DNA of 64,000 nucleotides from Lentibacillus siamensis (GTDB lineage Bacteria > Bacillota > Bacilli > Bacillales > Amphibacillaceae). The notes under the pieces were generated by a model. It was not told the origin of the DNA and searched no databases. It saw only the letters and a list, made by a program, of their open reading frames with translations. The position numbers and the translations under genes were made by a program. Numbering within the stretch: position 1 is the stretch's first letter; every line of letters starts with the position of its first letter. This document shows, one piece after another, positions 16,451-25,149 of this stretch. Where the stretch lies: assembly GCF_039522605.1 (NCBI RefSeq), contig NZ_BAAADS010000025.1, forward strand, positions 537,886 to 601,885, written 5' to 3'.

Positions 16451-19253
16451 CTGTTAGTTCCGTATACAATTGTTGTGGCAGCGTATGTTCCAGCTCTAAT
16501 TGTACTTCAATCGGTCTCTCCCCTTGCCAAGAGATCGTGTTTCCTTTTCCGATGTAAATATATGGCTCAACTGTATTCTTTTCAATCTCTTTATATTTTC
16601 GAACAAAAAGGTGAAGGTTAATTCCTCTTTCCTGATTGTAAATAATGTTCCTGCCTCTTTCTGAACTTGGCGCTGTACTGTTCGAAGTCTCCCACTGGAA
16701 ATGGTTTCGGTCAACGATCTTATCATTGTAATTAATGCTTTCCTTTATGTCTGCTTCTTTATGAAGGTCGATATAAAGAAAATAATCATCACCGTTTGCA
16801 AGTAACCCTGAACCCCGGAATGCACTATGACTCTTTCGGTAATTTGACATCAATGCTGCATCCATCATCTGATACTGCTCATATAATTTAAAGTGTGGTA
16901 CACCAAAATATTCTTCACCAAACTCCCGTTCATAGCGAAACAAACCATACTCAATAACATCGTGTAAATATCTCTTATAAGTTGGGTTTTTCAAAAGCTG
17001 GTCAAACGAATCGGATCTGCCAAGACGCTTACCGTTTAAATTTGTGAGCTTAGGTGTTCTCTTTTTCTGTGTGTCATCAAAAAAGTTCTGATTCAGGAAT
17101 TCCATGGCGTGATAAACACTATCTTCATCCACGTTTTTTACCCATTTCAGTATCTCTTGTTCAGCCTCGTCAATTGTGACAGCTGGCTGTTCAAACAAGT
17201 AGTTCAATATAACAAAATCATAGATTCGCTTTAGTGGCAGCATGCTGGATAACCATTTCAATCCTTTTTCAAATGTTTCGTTTGCCAGTAATTGTTGTAG
17301 CTGCTGATCTTTCTCCACTTTTGCGACAAAGTTTAAGTAAGATTTTTCTTTATCAATAAACCTCACTGGATCAGGTGCCCCATCGAACTTATAGAAATCC
17401 ATCAACAAGTCAGGAACCCTACCGTTGTTCATTTTTTTGAATTCGAAATACTCCTCTTTTAAATATTTCATCGAAGTGAACTTCTCTTGATCAATTTGTG
17501 CCAAAATACGTTCTTGAGATATTTTATCCATTTGAATATGCGTGGCACCAGGTAAGTGAGCAAAACCTGTAGATATAGCCACTTTTAGGCTTTCCTTATC
17601 ATAATAACGACTACCATTAAGTGCAATTGCTATTAAAAATGTCTTTGTATGATTCCCTATAAAATCGAGTACCGTTAAAAAGGATTTGTCTTGATATTTT
17701 CTTAACCCACGACCCAACTGTTGAATAAAAACAATTGGCGAACTAGTAGGTCGAAGCATTAATACTGTATTGACTGATGGTATATCGACACCCTCGTTAA
17801 AAATATCAACCGTAAAAATAACTTGTAATTCATAACAATCATCTTCTAGTTCAGCTATTCGAGCTTGTCTAACTGGCACATCGTCCTCACCTGATAGATA
17901 AGAACTTGAAATGCCACGCTTATTAAACTCCTCTGCCATATAGCGCGCATGTTCTCTACTAGCACAGAATCCTAGACATTTACGTTTCTTCCCATCATGT
18001 CCATAAAACTTCATCTTCTCAATAACAAAGTCAACACGTTCATTGACCTTGAGACGCTTTGTAATTTCATCCAAATCATCGACAGAAACGTCGCTAAGAT
18101 CAATCTCATCTATATCCGTGATACCGAAATAATGGAATGGAACAACAATGTCATCTTCTAGCGCATCATGAAGCCGCACTTCAAGTGCAACATTAAAATC
18201 GAATATCTCAAAGATCGAGCGACTATCTCCACGCTCGGGTGTTGCCGTCATTCCTAACATAAAACCAGGCTCAAAATAGTCAATAACATGCTGATATGTA
18301 TCAGCGGTGGCATGGTGAGCTTCATCATAAATAATATAATCAAATTTAGCCGGATCAAGTTGGTGATAATATCGTGAAAGCGTCTGGATTGTCGCAAAAA
18401 TATAATCTGCTTCAAAATCTTTCTTTGTCCCTGTTAGCATGCCGAACGTTATATTTCTGTTAGGAAGAAGCTTTTCGTAAGTTTCCTTTGCTTTGGTCAG
18501 GATCTCTTCACGATGAACGATAAAAAGTAGTTTTTTTGGTTTCAAATGCTGTACATCGAACGCAGACATATACGTTTTCCCGGTTCCTGTTGCTGCAATG
18601 ACCAGTGCTTTTTTCTCTCCCAAAGTTCGAAGTCGCTCTAAATTTTCCATTGCCTTTTTTTGCATGGAATTCGGTACAATATATTCGGCTTTCTCATAGA
18701 TCAAAGATTTAGATGAAGTCACACGATTGATATTCTGAATAAATTGTTTGTAGTCCTGCAAAAATGCGTCATCAACTACTGAACTTCTTTCCCATAAATC
18801 CTCGAACTCCAATATCACTTGCTGGATAAAAGTTTCATCATGCTTAGAAATAATTTCAACATTCCATTCCACATTACTTTTTAATGCAGATTGAGTAATA
18901 TTGGATGAGCCAATCATCACTTTAAAATAATCATCATATTCGAATATGTATGCCTTCGTATGAAACCCAACATTTCGTTCAGTTAAAAAGATCTTTAAAT
19001 CTAAATTTTTAAACTCTCGTAGCCTATCCAAAGCCTTTGGTTCTGTAAAATTCAAATATGTTGAAGTAATTATTTGCCCTTCTACTCCCCTTTGTTTTGC
19101 TTCCTTAATTGCATCCAAAAGAAGCTGGAGACCGCTGAAATTTACAAATGCTACACTAAAATAGAATCGATTGCACGTTTCTAAGGACGACGTTAATTCT
19201 TTAAGAAGGTTAGTCTGTTCTGAATTTACGATTAAATTTTTTTCATCATGCAT
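16440..19253 (-). CDS. PLD-like domain, SF2 helicase and DUF3427 fusion protein
   Basis: 937 residues. An N-terminal phospholipase-D-like nuclease domain shows an HxK motif (HTKAYIF near 97) with GSSN about 20 residues later. The helicase core has Walker A (ATGTGKT near 222), a DEAH box (YDEAHH near 307), TATPERGD and a C-terminal helicase motif QLGRGLRK. The last 300 residues match DUF3427 in character (FRGSGL, then WQTSNS-like repeats). Proteins of this build are common in restriction and phage-defence islands and may cleave or remodel foreign DNA. It lies alone on its strand, separated from the BREX operon by the NUDIX gene. The defence role is inferred from neighbours and domain content. 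Confidence 0.85.
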   Translation of the reverse strand: MHDEKNLIVNSEQTNLLKELTSSLETCNRFYFSVAFVNFSGLQLLLDAIKEAKQRGVEGQIITSTYLNFTEPKALDRLREFKNLDLKIFLTERNVGFHTKAYIFEYDDYFKVMIGSSNITQSALKSNVEWNVEIISKHDETFIQQVILEFEDLWERSSVVDDAFLQDYKQFIQNINRVTSSKSLIYEKAEYIVPNSMQKKAMENLERLRTLGEKKALVIAATGTGKTYMSAFDVQHLKPKKLLFIVHREEILTKAKETYEKLLPNRNITFGMLTGTKKDFEADYIFATIQTLSRYYHQLDPAKFDYIIYDEAHHATADTYQHVIDYFEPGFMLGMTATPERGDSRSIFEIFDFNVALEVRLHDALEDDIVVPFHYFGITDIDEIDLSDVSVDDLDEITKRLKVNERVDFVIEKMKFYGHDGKKRKCLGFCASREHARYMAEEFNKRGISSSYLSGEDDVPVRQARIAELEDDCYELQVIFTVDIFNEGVDIPSVNTVLMLRPTSSPIVFIQQLGRGLRKYQDKSFLTVLDFIGNHTKTFLIAIALNGSRYYDKESLKVAISTGFAHLPGATHIQMDKISQERILAQIDQEKFTSMKYLKEEYFEFKKMNNGRVPDLLMDFYKFDGAPDPVRFIDKEKSYLNFVAKVEKDQQLQQLLANETFEKGLKWLSSMLPLKRIYDFVILNYLFEQPAVTIDEAEQEILKWVKNVDEDSVYHAMEFLNQNFFDDTQKKRTPKLTNLNGKRLGRSDSFDQLLKNPTYKRYLHDVIEYGLFRYEREFGEEYFGVPHFKLYEQYQMMDAALMSNYRKSHSAFRGSGLLANGDDYFLYIDLHKEADIKESINYNDKIVDRNHFQWETSNSTAPSSERGRNIIYNQERGINLHLFVRKYKEIEKNTVEPYIYIGKGNTISWQGERPIEVQLELEHTLPQQLYTELTEKV

Positions 19254-19497
19254 TAATAGTCCCCCAGTAAATCCATTTTACCAAATATTAGTGAATAGAT
19301 GAATAGCCTCATAAATTTGTTCAGATAGTTATATAAATACCTTCTTTTTACTATAATCGAATCTACTCTTAATAAAGTAGCAAATATTCTTTAACTTTTT
19401 TTCACGCAAAATGTCACCTTTTTCATTTTACAATCGATTATAATAATACAATACCCCTAATCGTTTAACTCAAATTCCAGCCGCAAAAACACTTAAG

Positions 19498-19960
19498 ATG
19501 GCATACCTCAGTGAACATGATAGTCTGATATCTTTTTCCAATAATCATTTTTATGAAAATAAATTGGTCACTTTCCTGTCAATCAATGATATTCACTCAA
19601 GGGTTTCGTTTAAAAATGTTGTCGGTGTCTATGATCGTGGAAGAACCAAACAGAACAAGGTGGAAGCTAAGGCTATCATCAACGATAGTTTTTCCGGATT
19701 GGGTAATCCTGAAAAACGGCTTGAAATTATTAGTGTCGTTATAGTCAGAACCAACAATCATTTAACCGCGTGCTGCAAATCATGCAAATTGCCCTTCGTT
19801 TGCCAAAATCCGATCTGATCCGAGAAATAACCAAACATCTCGGATACAACTGAACCAGCAGTAAATCCGAAAAATATGTACAGGAAGCGATTGATCTTAA
19901 TGTTGATAAAGGGCTGATTTCTGAAGATGACGACGAGAATATTGAAATAAAACAGTGATC
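19498..19960 (+). pseudogene. Decayed coding remnant of unknown origin
   Basis: The 1438-base stretch 19254-20691 has no intact gene. In this part, short protein-like pieces appear in different frames: VGVYDRGRTKQNKVEAKA (weakly like a YolD-type start), then SFNRVLQIMQIALRLP and REITKHLGYN ending at a TGA near 19852, then EAIDLNVDKGLISEDDDE ending at a TGA near 19958. The pieces read like real protein but are not joined, which suggests frameshift decay. I cannot name the parent gene. Confidence 0.35.
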
Positions 19961-20121
19961 GTGTTGGATCCTTTAACTTTGGGTTTAAGGCTCTTTGTTT
20001 GGTTGGAAGGCTGTACATTTCCATGTATGGCTTATCAGAAATTTGGCAGTAAGCACTTTCTGTTTTATTATTACAACAATTGATGTATAATAAAAATAAA
20101 TAGGAAGTATATTAATAATGA

Positions 20122-20147
20122 CCGACTGGTGCTGATACACCAATCGG
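20122..20147. terminator. Hairpin in the holin-like toxin locus
   Basis: CCGACTGGTG and CACCAATCGG form a 10-base stem. In intact copies of this toxin family a conserved region of this kind lies 3' of the toxin frame and overlaps a convergent antisense RNA, so it is probably a terminator of the toxin or antitoxin transcript. Confidence 0.45.
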
Positions 20148-20225
20148 CCACGAGTGCAATAGCCCTTCAAGGGATTCACATTGGGGAAGTAATCCACCCA
20201 AATGCTTATCAGGCTTGCAGGGTGG

Positions 20226-20305
20226 TTACTTCTTTTCTGACAGAATTGCAACGAAGCGTCGCGAACGCAATCATTGATTAATGATTCGTAAACTGTCATA
20301 GACAT
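20226..20305 (-). pseudogene. Frameshifted holin-like type I toxin
   Basis: A strong ribosome site (AAAGGGGGGTGATGTC) precedes ATG codons at 20305 and 20299 and the peptide MTVYESL, the start of the putative holin-like (TxpA/BsrG-type) membrane toxins. The frame then shifts. A neighbouring frame reads MIAFATL, and a third reads VAILSEKK followed by TAA at 20226-20228, exactly the expected ending. Two small indels therefore destroy an about 23-residue toxin. The conserved 3' region (CCACCC...GGGTGG and the 20122-20147 hairpin) is still present, so an antisense RNA gene may survive. The family identification rests on remembered sequence pattern. Confidence 0.6.
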
Positions 20306-20628
20306 CACCCCCCTTTCTATAAAAGAGAGTAAGCCACCATCCATGAAAGCCTTATTACACTGAATCTATAATATCATAAGGATAGGATACTGTATCACCA
20401 ATTATTTCAAGTGAACAATGAACCAATCCAAGTTTTTCGTTTTTTTATAATTTGGCATTAAAACAATCCACACTCTTAACCTTAGATAATACTCCTCCTT
20501 ATAAAGAGCACGATACTTCAATCAGTGATCAGGCAATAAAAATATTTTTGTTTAAATACAAATTTTTGTGTTATAGAAAATATACAACAGTGTTGCAAAA
20601 GTAATCATTAGAACCAATGTTTCAGAAA

Positions 20629-20673
20629 CAAAAATACTGGAATGCACCATTAGGCGCATTCCAGTATTTTTGT
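20629..20673. terminator. Terminator of the FbpB-like gene
   Basis: CAAAAATACTGGAATGC pairs with GCATTCCAGTATTTTTG over an about 10-base loop, 20 bases past the stop of the FbpB-like gene. It is symmetrical enough to work on both strands. Confidence 0.85.
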
Positions 20674-20691
20674 ATATTCTTAAACGATTTA

Positions 20692-20838
20692 TTAAGCATT
20701 TTGTTCTTTAGAACTGCTTACTTCTGTTTGTTTCTTTGCTAAACGCAACTCAAACTTGGAATTCATTTCTTCGTCTTCCCGAAGTTCTTCTCTGTTTTGA
20801 TCAACAAGCTGTTCAAAATTTAACATCTTCGCTCGCAT
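20692..20838 (-). CDS. FbpB-family-like small protein
   Basis: 48 residues from an ATG at 20838, chosen because AAAGGAGTG lies six bases before it; a longer frame upstream lacks support. The pattern MRAKMLNFEQLVDQNREEL resembles the FbpB family (Fur-regulated small proteins that help an sRNA shut down iron-rich enzymes in Bacillus). Residues after 20 are acidic and polar rather than strongly basic, which is unusual for that family. I see no clear Fur box in front. It is a single gene with its own terminator. Identification is by a short motif only. Confidence 0.55.
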   Translation of the reverse strand: MRAKMLNFEQLVDQNREELREDEEMNSKFELRLAKKQTEVSSSKEQNA

Positions 20839-20968
20839 GTTATGCACTCCTTTTACCCTTGCTACCTTTAGTATAACCCAAAAATAATCAGAATAAACTT
20901 TTATTTTTCGAACATTTTGTGAAGTTTTTGACAAAACCATTTCATAAATGTGTAAAACTCATAACATT

Positions 20969-21002
20969 AAAGACCGAAGATACGGGCATATCCTCGGTCT
21001 TT
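20969..21002 (-). terminator. Terminator of the sugar-acid operon
   Basis: AAAGACCGA and TCGGTCTTT form a stem interrupted by a small bulge, 31 bases past the stop of the last operon gene. Confidence 0.75.
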
Positions 21003-21032
21003 AATGAGTTTCTCTGCGAACATGAATTCAAT

Positions 21033-21662
21033 TCAGCTATTTTGAATAAAAGACTTCATCTGTGCAGCGGCTTTTTGCGGATTATCTGCCTTTGTAATTG
21101 CACTTCCCACAATAACAATATCCGGTTTCTCCCGGGCGACAGCAGCGATGGTATCCAAATTGATTCCGCCTGCCACTGCAGCTTCCATGTCATCAAAACC
21201 ATTTAATAGTGAAAATAAATCAGAATTAAAAAGGTTCCCTTCAGCTTGCATATCTTTTCCAACATGAAGACTTACTAGATCAACACCAAGTTTATACAGC
21301 TCGTTTACCCTGTCACTGGAGTGGATGCCCAAAAGGTCAACCATTACCCGGTTACCCGTTTGACTGGCAGCATGCAGCATATCTTTAATCGTTGAATCTG
21401 CGGAAAAAGCCATTACCGATGTAATATCCGCACCGGCGTCAAACGCCTGCTGCGCTTCATGTTTTCCTGCGTCACAGGTTTTCATATCAGCGAAAATTGT
21501 TTTATCCGGATACCGTTCGCTTATTTCCCTGACAATGGCCATCCCGTATTCTTTGATAACCCCGGTACCTATTTCGATAATATCCATTTCTTTTTCTGCA
21601 TCGTTCAGAACACGCATACATTCATCCTTGGTTAACCGGTCTAATGCAAGCTGCAATTTCAT
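21033..21662 (-). CDS. hxlA: 3-hexulose-6-phosphate synthase (HPS/KGPDC family)
   Basis: 209 residues, ATG at 21662 after GGAAGGGATG. The family belongs to the OMP decarboxylase superfamily. The opening LQLALD, the DMKTCDAG motif near residues 58-65 (metal and phosphate contacts) and LHVGKDMQ near 133 favour hexulose-phosphate synthase, which condenses formaldehyde with ribulose 5-phosphate or runs in reverse. 3-Keto-L-gulonate-6-phosphate decarboxylase is a close relative that I cannot fully exclude. It is the last gene of the operon, and hexuloisomerase is encoded second, so an HPS/PHI pair is likely. Expected location is the cytoplasm. Confidence 0.82.
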   Translation of the reverse strand: MKLQLALDRLTKDECMRVLNDAEKEMDIIEIGTGVIKEYGMAIVREISERYPDKTIFADMKTCDAGKHEAQQAFDAGADITSVMAFSADSTIKDMLHAASQTGNRVMVDLLGIHSSDRVNELYKLGVDLVSLHVGKDMQAEGNLFNSDLFSLLNGFDDMEAAVAGGINLDTIAAVAREKPDIVIVGSAITKADNPQKAAAQMKSFIQNS

Positions 21663-21677
21663 CTGATCATCCCTTCC

Positions 21678-22628
21678 TTACCTTTCAATCCGCTCTTTTT
21701 CACCGAGCTGTTCCTGTACATCTTCATAATAGGGCAGCCCCTCATTGTCACCAGCTACACGGACAACCATGGATCCGATTGTATTCGCAAATTGTAATGT
21801 TTTATCTAATGTCCAGTTGTGCAAGAAGCCATATAGTATACCTGCATTAAAGCCGTCTCCCGCACCAACTGTATCGACCACCTTTGATGCTTTGACCGGG
21901 GCCGCTTCCACGATCTTTCCATCATGATAGCCGACAGCACCATTCTCCCCCTGTTTAATGGCCACGTATGAAATACATGATTCCTTTGCCTTTTCAATAA
22001 TACGCACAGGATCTGTTTCGCCCATTATGATATCCATTTCTTCTTGTCCGGCAAGCAAAATATCGACGTGCGGCAGAATCTTTGACAATACTTGTTTCGC
22101 TTCTGCTTTACTCCACAAACGCAAACGAATATTTGGATCGAACGAAATTTTCAAGCCGTGTTTTTTTGCTAAATGAATGGACCGATTCAGGATTGCAACA
22201 TTTTTCGGATCAACTGCGGCAAAAACTCCGGTTATATGCAAAATCTTCGCCTGCTGAAAATATTCCTCATTTAAATCTTCTTCCGTCATCGTCAATGTCG
22301 GTGACTTATCCCTGTAGTAAAACGTTCGTACAGCACCATCTTCCATGATTTCCTTAAAATTTAATGAGGTCGGATATCCTTCCACAAGTTGAACTTCGGA
22401 CACATCAATTCCTTCACCGCGCACAAATGTTTTGATGTATTTTCCGAATTCATCATTTCCCAGTCTGCTGATCCAGCCAGCTTTAAGACCCAGTCTGGAA
22501 CAGCCAATGGCCAGATTTAATTCTGCTCCCCCGACCTTTTTTTCAAACGTATTTACAAATTTCATCGGTCCTGTTGTTCCGGGATCAAACGTAATCATTG
22601 CTTCCCCGATTGTAATTACATCATTCAC
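21678..22628 (-). CDS. kdgK: PfkB-family sugar kinase, probable 2-dehydro-3-deoxygluconokinase
   Basis: 316 residues from a GTG at 22628 that overlaps the rpiA stop (GTGAATGA); an ATG 33 bases upstream would start inside rpiA with no ribosome site. The PfkB fold is clear: GEAMITF at the start, KKVGGAELNLAIG, and the catalytic anion-hole motif DTVGAGDGFNAG near residue 250. YYRDKSPT and SFDPNIRLRLW are typical of KDG kinases. With KDPG aldolase in the same operon, phosphorylation of 2-keto-3-deoxygluconate is the best guess. Other ketose or keto-acid substrates remain possible. Confidence 0.82.
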   Translation of the reverse strand: MNDVITIGEAMITFDPGTTGPMKFVNTFEKKVGGAELNLAIGCSRLGLKAGWISRLGNDEFGKYIKTFVRGEGIDVSEVQLVEGYPTSLNFKEIMEDGAVRTFYYRDKSPTLTMTEEDLNEEYFQQAKILHITGVFAAVDPKNVAILNRSIHLAKKHGLKISFDPNIRLRLWSKAEAKQVLSKILPHVDILLAGQEEMDIIMGETDPVRIIEKAKESCISYVAIKQGENGAVGYHDGKIVEAAPVKASKVVDTVGAGDGFNAGILYGFLHNWTLDKTLQFANTIGSMVVRVAGDNEGLPYYEDVQEQLGEKERIER

Positions 22629-23340
22629 GCCAATACCACCAATCATCCTTTTTAGTATCACCTATCATTTCAACTTTTCCATTTTGTCCGATCATTGCCT
22701 GATCGGTCATCCCGATAAATAAACCCGTCTCCACAACGCCTGCCATCGATTTCAATGTGTCATGCAGACTCTCGGGATTGACCATTTTACCAAAGCTGCA
22801 ATCCAAAATATAATTTCCATTATCCGAAACGAACACGCGATTTTCCTCTTTTCGCAATTTCGGTTCAGCACCATACGCAGCAATCTGTTTTTTCGTCATT
22901 TCCCAGCCAAACGGGACAACTTCAATGGGCAGAGGGAAACTACCCAGTTGTTGTACCATTTTAGATTGATCAGCTATAATGATTAATTTTTCAGCTGCAG
23001 CATCGATGATTTTTTCCCGTACAAGGGATCCCCCTCCGCCTTTTAACAGATTCAATTGGCCGTCTATTTCGTCCGCACCATCAATGGCAAGGTCAACAGT
23101 TGCAGTTTTGGAAAAATCGGTTAACGGAATGCCATGCTTCCTGGCCAATGATTCTGTTTTTACAGAAGTTGGTATTCCTTTTATATTCAGTCCGTCTTTT
23201 ACCAATGCGCCAAGCCTTTTCAGCATCCATTCAGCGGTTGAGCCGGAACCCAAGCCAACTGTCATTCCATCTTTCACATAATCCGTTGCCGCCTCAGCAG
23301 CGAGCTTCTTATCATTGCCTTTGACAGACAACTTCATCAC
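22621..23340 (-). CDS. rpiA: Ribose-5-phosphate isomerase A
   Basis: 239 residues; GTG at 23340 or the adjacent ATG at 23337 may be used. Hallmarks are VGLGSGSTAEW near residue 28, DLAIDGADEID near 83 (catalytic Asp), LLKGGGGSLVREK near 97 (catalytic Glu in the REK stretch) and IADQSK. It interconverts ribose 5-phosphate and ribulose 5-phosphate, the acceptor or product of hexulose-phosphate synthase. The C-terminal tail after GQNGKVEMIG is about 12 residues longer than I expect and ends in WWYWRE. It overlaps kdgK by 8 bases. Its presence inside a keto-sugar operon is uncommon and points to pentose-phosphate flux. Confidence 0.93.
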   Translation of the reverse strand: MMKLSVKGNDKKLAAEAATDYVKDGMTVGLGSGSTAEWMLKRLGALVKDGLNIKGIPTSVKTESLARKHGIPLTDFSKTATVDLAIDGADEIDGQLNLLKGGGGSLVREKIIDAAAEKLIIIADQSKMVQQLGSFPLPIEVVPFGWEMTKKQIAAYGAEPKLRKEENRVFVSDNGNYILDCSFGKMVNPESLHDTLKSMAGVVETGLFIGMTDQAMIGQNGKVEMIGDTKKDDWWYWRE

Positions 23341-23360
23341 CCTTTCACCAAATCCTCACG

Positions 23361-24647
23361 CTAAAACAAGCCTGGATTTATAATTTTTGGAATATAAAAT
23401 GCAATATCCGGCAGGAATGCGATAAACAGCAGAACCACCACAATAATTGCTATATAAGGTATGACGGCTACGAACGATCTTTCTATGGACATATTTCCAA
23501 TTTTCGCCGCAAGTAATAAGCATAAGCCATAAGGTGGTGTAATCAGCCCGACTGCCAGGGTAATCACAACAATTAAACCAAGGTGCACAGGGTCAATTCC
23601 GAATTCCAAAGCGGCCGGCAAAATAACAGGGACAAACAAAATCATTGCTGGAATGGCATCCATAAACGTGCCGACAAATAAGAAGAAGGCAATTATGATG
23701 ATAAGAAACAACCATTTTTGACCAACATTATTTGTAAAGAAATCCTGTGCGATGCTGCCTAATTGATAATAACTCATCAATTCGCCAAGTGCACTTGCAG
23801 CTGCCAATGCAAATAATGAAAGCGAGCTTAACGCCAATGTGTCCATTAATATCTTTGGCAAATCTTTTATTTTTAATGTTTTATAATAAAACATACAGAC
23901 AATTAACGTATACAATGATGCTACCGCAGCAGCTTCTGTTGCGGTGAAAAACCCGGTAATAATCCCGCCAATAATAATAATCGGTGTAAACAAAGCTGGA
24001 ATAGACTGTCCAAATAGCGTTGCTAATTTTTTAAACTCTACCCGTGCAGATTTTGGGTAATTTCGTTTCACTGCAATAAAATAGACAAAAATCATCATAC
24101 TTAAGCCAATTAATACACCCGGTATTATTCCACCGAGAAACAAGGCTCCAATGGAAGCATTTGTTAATCCGGCAAAGATGATCATCGGTATACTGGGAGG
24201 AATGACAACACCTATTGTTGAAGATGCTGCTGTAATGCCCACCGCAGTTTCTTTGTCATATCCTTTCTTCTGCATACTTGGAATCAGGATTTTCCCTACC
24301 CCGGCCGTGTCAGCCTGGGAAGCACCTGAAACACCTGCAAACATCATCGAAACTAACACGTTTGCATGTGCCAATCCCCCGCGAACCGGTCCCACAATTG
24401 CCAATGATAAATCAATCAGCTTTTCGGAGATCTTCCCTGAATTCATTAAATTGGCCGCTAGAATAAATAGTGGTACGGCCAGCAGAACAAAAGAATCCAG
24501 TCCATTTAACATTTTCATCGGCACCGTCGCCTCAGGGGTATATGGCATATCAACTATACCAATCAATGCAACAATTGCAATTACAAATGCAATCGGTATC
24601 CCGATAAGCATTAAAACGATAAATAGTCCGATCAATAAGAATCCCAT
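23361..24647 (-). CDS. dctM: TRAP transporter large permease (DctM)
   Basis: 428 residues with about 12 membrane segments spread along the whole length. GVSGASQADTAGVGKILIPSM near residues 105-125 and GLITPPYGLCLLL near 370 are TRAP DctM signatures. It carries the substrate across the membrane using a sodium or proton gradient, with the DctP protein delivering it. The ATG overlaps the last base of the dctQ stop, and AAAGGGGGT in the dctQ end serves as ribosome site. The three TRAP genes are consecutive in P-Q-M order. Confidence 0.93.
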   Translation of the reverse strand: MGFLLIGLFIVLMLIGIPIAFVIAIVALIGIVDMPYTPEATVPMKMLNGLDSFVLLAVPLFILAANLMNSGKISEKLIDLSLAIVGPVRGGLAHANVLVSMMFAGVSGASQADTAGVGKILIPSMQKKGYDKETAVGITAASSTIGVVIPPSIPMIIFAGLTNASIGALFLGGIIPGVLIGLSMMIFVYFIAVKRNYPKSARVEFKKLATLFGQSIPALFTPIIIIGGIITGFFTATEAAAVASLYTLIVCMFYYKTLKIKDLPKILMDTLALSSLSLFALAAASALGELMSYYQLGSIAQDFFTNNVGQKWLFLIIIIAFFLFVGTFMDAIPAMILFVPVILPAALEFGIDPVHLGLIVVITLAVGLITPPYGLCLLLAAKIGNMSIERSFVAVIPYIAIIVVVLLFIAFLPDIAFYIPKIINPGLF

Positions 24648-25132
24648 TATTTATGTACCCCCTTTGCCTTTAATGAATTGAAATGATCCATTAAATGTGC
24701 CAGCGAATAAATAACCATTGTTCCGGCCATAATCGGAATTGCTATCCAAATATAGCCCATTTTCATTTCCGGGATGGACACCCATGTATAGTTCCAAAAC
24801 TCATTCACAACCTGTAACCCAAGTATAAAAATGGCAACATTAAACAAAATCAATACGACATCATTAAAAATAGATAAGGAGATTTTTTTCTTTCCTTGTA
24901 ATTTTTTTAATAGAAAATCAAAGTTAAAATGTTCACGGCGATTCACCATAACAGCAGCTCCCATAAAAATGGACCATATGAAAGCGTATTTCGAAACCTC
25001 CGTCGTCCAGATCAGCGAAATTCCCATGTGCCTCGTTATAATTTGCAGCATGATTACCACAAAGAAGATGCACAAGAAAACTATTCCGACCGTAATTTGT
25101 ACTTTTTCAAGGGCTTGAACAAAACGTTTCAC
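24647..25132 (-). CDS. dctQ: TRAP transporter small permease (DctQ)
   Basis: 161 residues with four predicted membrane segments (about 12-34, 50-65, 87-107, 127-147), the normal size of DctQ. WTTEVSKYAFIWSIFMGAA is the usual DctQ motif between segments 1 and 2. It forms the membrane complex with DctM. It starts 17 bases after dctP and overlaps dctM by one base, so expression is coupled. Confidence 0.9.
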   Translation of the reverse strand: MKRFVQALEKVQITVGIVFLCIFFVVIMLQIITRHMGISLIWTTEVSKYAFIWSIFMGAAVMVNRREHFNFDFLLKKLQGKKKISLSIFNDVVLILFNVAIFILGLQVVNEFWNYTWVSIPEMKMGYIWIAIPIMAGTMVIYSLAHLMDHFNSLKAKGVHK

Positions 25133-25149
25133 TTTCTACCCCTCCCCGA

